NCBI GenBank assembly: GCA_024699005.1 | Contig: JAILQN010000153.1 | Coordinates: 1 to 9,111 of the forward strand | Reading direction: 5' to 3' | Source: Clostridia bacterium | GTDB taxonomy: Bacteria > Bacillota_A > Clostridia > Oscillospirales > Acutalibacteraceae | Length of the DNA: 9,111 bases | In this document: positions 6,210-9,111 of the stretch, piece by piece | How the letters are laid out: each line of letters opens with the position of its first letter | How positions within the stretch are numbered: the first letter of the stretch is position 1 | Made by a program: the position numbers and the translations under genes | The notes under the pieces: generated by a model | What the model saw: the letters and a program-made list of their open reading frames with translations, nothing else | Told to the model about the DNA's origin: nothing | The model's database searches: none

Positions 6210-8534
6210 TTTGTTTTCCTCCTTGTTTTTCCGCGCGGCAACGATTTCCGTCAGCGCCTGTGCGGGAATTGATTTGATCGGTTTATCTTGTTTCGTATCA
6301 TGGGGCTTTACCAGGTTCAGCCGCAGCGCGTTCATGCACACAAAAAAGCTGGACAGCGCCATTGCAGCCGCGCCGTACATGGGCTTCATTTCGATGCCGT
6401 AGAGCCCCATCGCAAGGGGAATGCATACGGCGTTATAGAAAAAAGCCCAGAACAGGTTCCCATGGATATTCCGGATGGTCGCCCGACTCAGGCGGATCGA
6501 CGCAGTCACGTCTGTCAGGCGGCTTTTCATCACCACTATATCAGCCGCGTCGATCGCCACGTCCGTACCGGCGCCGATCGCTATTCCGTTATCCGCTGCG
6601 GTAAGCGCGGGAGCGTCGTTGATGCCGTCCCCGACCATCGCGGTCTTGCCGAGGGTTTTCAGCCTTTCGATCACACCTGCCTTACCGTCCGGCAGAACTC
6701 CGGCTACCACATGTGTGACCCCTGCCTGCTTTGCGACAGCATTCGCCGTACGTTCGTTGTCTCCCGTAAGCAGTACGGTACGGATACCCATCCCCTCAAG
6801 CTCGCGGATAGCCTGCGCGGAATCCGGTTTGATAGGATCCGCCACCGCGATAAGACCGATCAGCCTGCCGTCGTACGCGAACAGAAGCGGCGTTTTTCCT
6901 TCCTCCGCAAGAGCGTTCGCCTTTTCTTCAACATCCTTCGGAACAGGATTTATCCCCCGAATGTATCTGAGGCTTCCGCCCAAAAGCGGTTTTCCGTCCA
7001 GAACGGCGCGCAGACCGTTGCCCGGCAAAGCTTCAAATCCTTCAACCTCCGAAACGGGAAGACCTTCCGCGGCGGCGGCGACCGCCTTCGCCAGCGGATG
7101 TTCGCTGTTCTTTTCCAAAGAGGCGGCAAGCCTCAGCAGCCCGGTTTTATCCGCGTCCACAGGGAGCACGTCGGTGACCTTCGGTTCGCCTTGGGTGACG
7201 GTGCCGGTCTTGTCCAGTGCGATGATCTGAGTACGCCCCGTTCCTTCCAACGCGGCTGCCGTCTTATACAGCACGCCGTTTTTCGCGCCGACGCCACTTC
7301 CCACCATGATCGCGACCGGTGTTGCAAGGCCCAATGCGCAGGGGCAGGAGATCACCAACACGGAGATGCCACGCGCGATACTGAATGAGAACGGTTTTCC
7401 GGCAATAAGCCAGCCTATCAGCGTCAGGACTGCCAGCGCGATGACCGTCGGGACAAAAATCCCGGAAACCTTGTCTGCGATCCTGGCCAGCGGCGCTTTG
7501 GTTGCAGCCGCGTCCGATACAGTGCGGATGATCTGCGCGAGCGTCGTATCTTCCCCTACACGCGTAGCGCGGCACTCTATATAGCCCTGTTGGTTCATAG
7601 TCGCGGCGCTTACCGTGTCGCCCTCGGTCTTGTCAGCCGGGATGCTTTCACCGGTCAGTGCGGATTCGTTGACCGCAGTCATCCCTTTTACGATCACCCC
7701 ATCCACGGGGATCTGCTCTCCGGGACGCACAACGAAAACATCTCCGGTCTGCACCTGTTCGACGCCGACCTCCGTCTCAACGCCGTTCTTCAGAATGACC
7801 GCCGTTCTTGGCGCAAGTTTCATAAGTCCCTTGAGCGCGTCGGTCGTGCGGCCTTTGGACATTGCCTCCAGCAACTTGCCTACGGTGATCAGCGTCGGGA
7901 TCATGGCAGCGGATTCAAGGTACAGGTTCATGCCGTACTTCATCACGGTTTCATGATCCCCCCCGCCCTGCGCCAGAATCATCAGAAACAGTTCTGCCAG
8001 GGAGTAGCCGAACGATGCGCCGGAACCCAACGCCACCAGCGTGTCCATATTCGGCGCGCCGTGCAGCAGCGACGAGAATCCCGAGGTGAAGAACCTGCCG
8101 TTGATCACCATGACTGCGACCGCCAGCAGCAGCTCGAACAGCCCCAGAAAAACGTGATTATCAAAGGCTTTCGGCGCAGGCCAGCCCCACATCCCGTGAC
8201 CCATCGAGAAATACATGAGTATCAGCAGGATCGGCACGGAAAACAGCAATCGCTTTTTCAGCTTAGGTGTTTCATGATCCTTCAGAGCCTCTGTGTCCGC
8301 CCATGACGGTGCGCTGGTCCCGTTTCTTTTCGCCGCGCTCCTGAGACTGGCTCCGTAGCCGGCAGCCTCGACTGCCCTGACGATCTCCCCGGGAGTAGCA
8401 GTTCCCTCTACGCCCATGGAGTTGGTCAGCAGACTTACAGAACAGCATGTCACGCCCGGCACGCCGGACACTGCCTTTTCCACACGGGCGGAGCATGCCG
8501 CGCAGCTCATACCCGTAACATGATATTGTTCCAT
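5994..8534 (-). CDS. copA: Cu(I)-exporting P1B-type ATPase with N- and C-terminal metal-binding domains
   Basis: An 846-residue inner-membrane pump that uses ATP to expel Cu(I). The N-terminal HMA domain has GMSCAAC (Cys11, Cys14). The order then follows the family: membrane helices, TGES of the actuator domain at about 294-297, the CPC metal site at 397-399, the phosphorylated DKTGT Asp441, the HP pair at 479-480, TGDN at 590 and GDGINDAP at 635. Tyr-Asn in helix 7 (YNAVCIPLA) and Met/Ser in helix 8 (AAMALSS) are the remaining Cu(I)-class residues. A linker of about 30 residues then joins a complete second HMA domain with MMCPHC, resembling CopZ. I prefer the ATG at 8532-8534, as AGGTGA overlapping the csoR stop lies about eight bases upstream; a GTG at 8544-8546 has no such site. 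It lies 12 bases after csoR in the same operon. Silver may also be exported. Confidence 0.95.
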   Translation of the reverse strand: MEQYHVTGMSCAACSARVEKAVSGVPGVTCCSVSLLTNSMGVEGTATPGEIVRAVEAAGYGASLRSAAKRNGTSAPSWADTEALKDHETPKLKKRLLFSVPILLILMYFSMGHGMWGWPAPKAFDNHVFLGLFELLLAVAVMVINGRFFTSGFSSLLHGAPNMDTLVALGSGASFGYSLAELFLMILAQGGGDHETVMKYGMNLYLESAAMIPTLITVGKLLEAMSKGRTTDALKGLMKLAPRTAVILKNGVETEVGVEQVQTGDVFVVRPGEQIPVDGVIVKGMTAVNESALTGESIPADKTEGDTVSAATMNQQGYIECRATRVGEDTTLAQIIRTVSDAAATKAPLARIADKVSGIFVPTVIALAVLTLIGWLIAGKPFSFSIARGISVLVISCPCALGLATPVAIMVGSGVGAKNGVLYKTAAALEGTGRTQIIALDKTGTVTQGEPKVTDVLPVDADKTGLLRLAASLEKNSEHPLAKAVAAAAEGLPVSEVEGFEALPGNGLRAVLDGKPLLGGSLRYIRGINPVPKDVEEKANALAEEGKTPLLFAYDGRLIGLIAVADPIKPDSAQAIRELEGMGIRTVLLTGDNERTANAVAKQAGVTHVVAGVLPDGKAGVIERLKTLGKTAMVGDGINDAPALTAADNGIAIGAGTDVAIDAADIVVMKSRLTDVTASIRLSRATIRNIHGNLFWAFFYNAVCIPLAMGLYGIEMKPMYGAAAMALSSFFVCMNALRLNLVKPHDTKQDKPIKSIPAQALTEIVAARKNKEENKMKKTLKIEGMMCPHCEARVKKALEAVEGVECAVADHDLGTAVVTLSGNVADEVLKAAVEAQDYKVLGTDCG
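6218..6224 (-). promoter_or_regulatory. Internal Shine-Dalgarno sequence inside copA
   Basis: AAGGAGG, a full complement of the 16S rRNA 3' end, lies eight bases before the in-frame ATG at 6207-6209. It decides the proposed internal start of the CopZ-like product. Confidence 0.65.
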
Positions 8535-8546
8535 ATGCTGTCTCAC

Positions 8547-8858
8547 CTATTTCATCAGCTTCCTGAGTATCTCCATCAGCTCATCAACGGCATCGTCCCG
8601 TCCGGCGCGGATATCCTCGGTGACGCAACTGCGCAGATGGTTCTCCAGCAGCGTTCTGCAGAAACCGTTCAGGGCCGCCTGCACCGCGGATGCCTGGGTC
8701 AGTATATCCGGGCAGTAAGCGTCCTCGTCCAGCATCCGCTGCAGTCCGCGCACTTGCCCTTCGATCCGTTTCAGGCGATTCATCAGATCGTGACGTTCTT
8801 CTTCTTCCCGCACCTTTGTGCGGACGGCGCAGTTGTGCAATTCATGTATCTCATCCAT
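8547..8858 (-). CDS. csoR: Copper-sensing transcriptional repressor, CsoR family
   Basis: An all-helical DNA-binding repressor of 103 residues. The family core RLKRIEGQVRGLQRML is present. The Cu(I) ligands Cys-His-Cys are in place: Cys in EDAYCPDIL (residue 49), then His74 and Cys78 in ENHLRSC. This pattern marks copper sensors and separates them from formaldehyde (FrmR) and nickel (RcnR) relatives. Without copper it binds operators in its own promoter; Cu(I) releases it and the pump is made. I chose the ATG at 8856-8858, since AAGGAA (8866-8871) is seven bases upstream; an ATG at 8862-8864 would add two residues but leaves only one base of spacing. The N-terminus has extra His/Cys residues (IHELHNC). 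Two CsoR-type operators lie upstream, and copA follows by 12 bases. Confidence 0.93.
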   Translation of the reverse strand: MDEIHELHNCAVRTKVREEEERHDLMNRLKRIEGQVRGLQRMLDEDAYCPDILTQASAVQAALNGFCRTLLENHLRSCVTEDIRAGRDDAVDELMEILRKLMK

Positions 8859-8875
8859 AGGCATCTTCCTTTTTG

Positions 8876-8892
8876 ATACCCCGCTGGGGTAT
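8876..8892. promoter_or_regulatory. CsoR-type operator O2, downstream of the promoter
   Basis: ATACCCC GCT GGGGTAT is a perfect inverted repeat with seven-base arms, matching the G-tract CsoR consensus. It lies in the leader between the -10 element and the csoR ribosome binding site, with its centre 36 bases from that of O1. A bound repressor here would block early elongation or cooperate with O1. Confidence 0.75.
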
Positions 8893-8906
8893 TTTTTTCA
8901 ATTCAT

Positions 8907-8935
8907 ATTATATACCCCCATAGGGTATATGTCAA
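8907..8935 (-). promoter_or_regulatory. csoR-copA operon promoter
   Basis: On the minus strand TTGACA (8930-8935) and TATAAT (8907-8912) are both perfect consensus hexamers with a 17-base spacer. Transcription should start near 8899-8901. The spacer is filled by CsoR-type operator O1, so a strong promoter is held off by the copper repressor. Confidence 0.85.
8910..8930. promoter_or_regulatory. CsoR-type operator O1 inside the promoter spacer
   Basis: The eight-base arms ATATACCC and GGGTATAT flank the centre CCATA. The repeat fills the 17-base spacer and overlaps both promoter hexamers, so repressor binding would exclude RNA polymerase. The motif is the TACCC/GGGTA type used by CsoR proteins. 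Confidence 0.85.
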
Positions 8936-9052
8936 GAAAAAATAGCCTCTTCACGGAAAATTGTGGGATCAACAATACAGGACGCATTCGGTCGACACGG
9001 CGTTTCTGTAAGACTTATGTCTACCACCACGGTATTTCGCCTCTTATCAGCA

Positions 9053-9072
9053 TTCATCGCTTAGGCGATGGA
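9053..9072. repeat. Small hairpin with TTAG loop
   Basis: CATCGC (9055-9060) and GCGATG (9065-9070) are perfect arms around TTAG; a T-G and a T-A pair extend the stem to eight. No T-run follows on either strand. The CTTAGG at the apex loosely recalls hairpins at IS200/IS605 element ends, but no transposase gene is visible in the window, so this remains a plain hairpin. Confidence 0.4.
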
Positions 9073-9095
9073 CACACGACCGTTGTTAATTCTTA

Positions 9096-9111
9096 TTGAC
9101 AATGATACAAT
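9096..9111 (+). promoter_or_regulatory. Incomplete promoter-like element at window edge
   Basis: TTGACA on the plus strand is a perfect -35 hexamer, and the window ends ten bases later, so no -10 can be seen. If real, it would serve a gene to the right that is transcribed divergently from csoR-copA. ATTG and CAAT ends also make a loose dyad at 9095-9111. Confidence 0.25.

Larger units (their letters stand above)
8936..9111. other. Non-coding stretch at the right edge, no gene recognised
   Basis: About 175 bases upstream of the copper operon contain no frame that I recognise as a gene. A plus-strand frame reads through it to a stop at 9097-9099, but it also crosses the csoR promoter and matches no family I know. 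Contents seen are a weak repeat ATTGT/ACAAT near 8960-8976, an SalI-type palindrome GTCGAC at 8991, a clear hairpin at 9053-9072 and TTGACA at 9096-9101 close to the edge. Confidence 0.4.

Noticed and set aside
6288..7388. Long plus-strand open frame of 366 codons opposite copA
   Set aside because: It is fully antisense to the strongly conserved CopA pump, has Arg/His/Ser-rich composition with no domain pattern, and overlaps other such frames. It is a shadow of the high-GC gene.
8546..8546. GTG start for copA and ATG 8864 for csoR
   Set aside because: Neither has a properly spaced ribosome binding site, whereas the starts at 8534 and 8858 do. The differences are four and two residues only.
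8876..8930. The two dyads as a transcription terminator or attachment site
   Set aside because: Each matches the CsoR operator pattern, one lies within a consensus promoter, and the next gene is csoR, so regulation explains them fully.
8818..9099. 93-codon plus-strand frame across the csoR promoter
   Set aside because: It overlaps the csoR start, both operators and the promoter and matches no family I recognise. A possible transposase remnant at its end was considered, but no transposase motif is visible.

Overview
The window looks like a chromosomal segment of a low-to-mid GC gut-type Clostridia (Bacillota). Supporting features are a DUF6273-type secreted protein with CxxCG C-terminal repeats, a clostridial-style CsoR/CopA copper operon, AGGAGG-type ribosome binding sites and TTGACA/TATAAT promoters. 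This placement is an inference from gene families. All recognisable genes are on the minus strand, so transcription runs from high to low coordinates.

Right end (8936-9111): no gene is recognised. There is a small hairpin and an incomplete promoter-like TTGACA running off the edge. Copper module (5994-8935): a consensus promoter with a CsoR-type operator inside its spacer and a second, perfect operator just downstream drives csoR and then copA, 12 bases apart. The copA product carries a CopZ-like metal-binding domain fused at its C-terminus. That domain begins at an in-frame ATG preceded by a full AAGGAGG, so the operon probably makes both the fused pump and a free chaperone of about 71 residues. 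This is the most interesting feature of the window.

Hydrolase cluster (3535-5909): a membrane-anchored HExxH peptidase-like protein, an alpha/beta hydrolase and a metallo-beta-lactamase-fold hydrolase are tightly spaced (7 and 13 bases) and look co-transcribed. No shared pathway can be read from the sequence.

Degraded and accessory region (350-3507): the 5' end of one GNAT acetyltransferase gene is joined out of frame to the 3' end of an unrelated gene. An intact GNAT of the phosphinothricin-acetyltransferase-like type follows, then a 307-base gap with two inverted repeats, an unknown multi-pass membrane protein, and a signal-peptide-bearing DUF6273-type protein split by a one-base frameshift in a homopolymer. 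Left end (1-226): the first 75 codons of a probable GPH/MFS-type sugar symporter with its own promoter at 265-293.

The copper operon is a known type of system with an unusual dual-product layout. I saw no CRISPR array, tRNA, rRNA, complete insertion sequence or phage gene.
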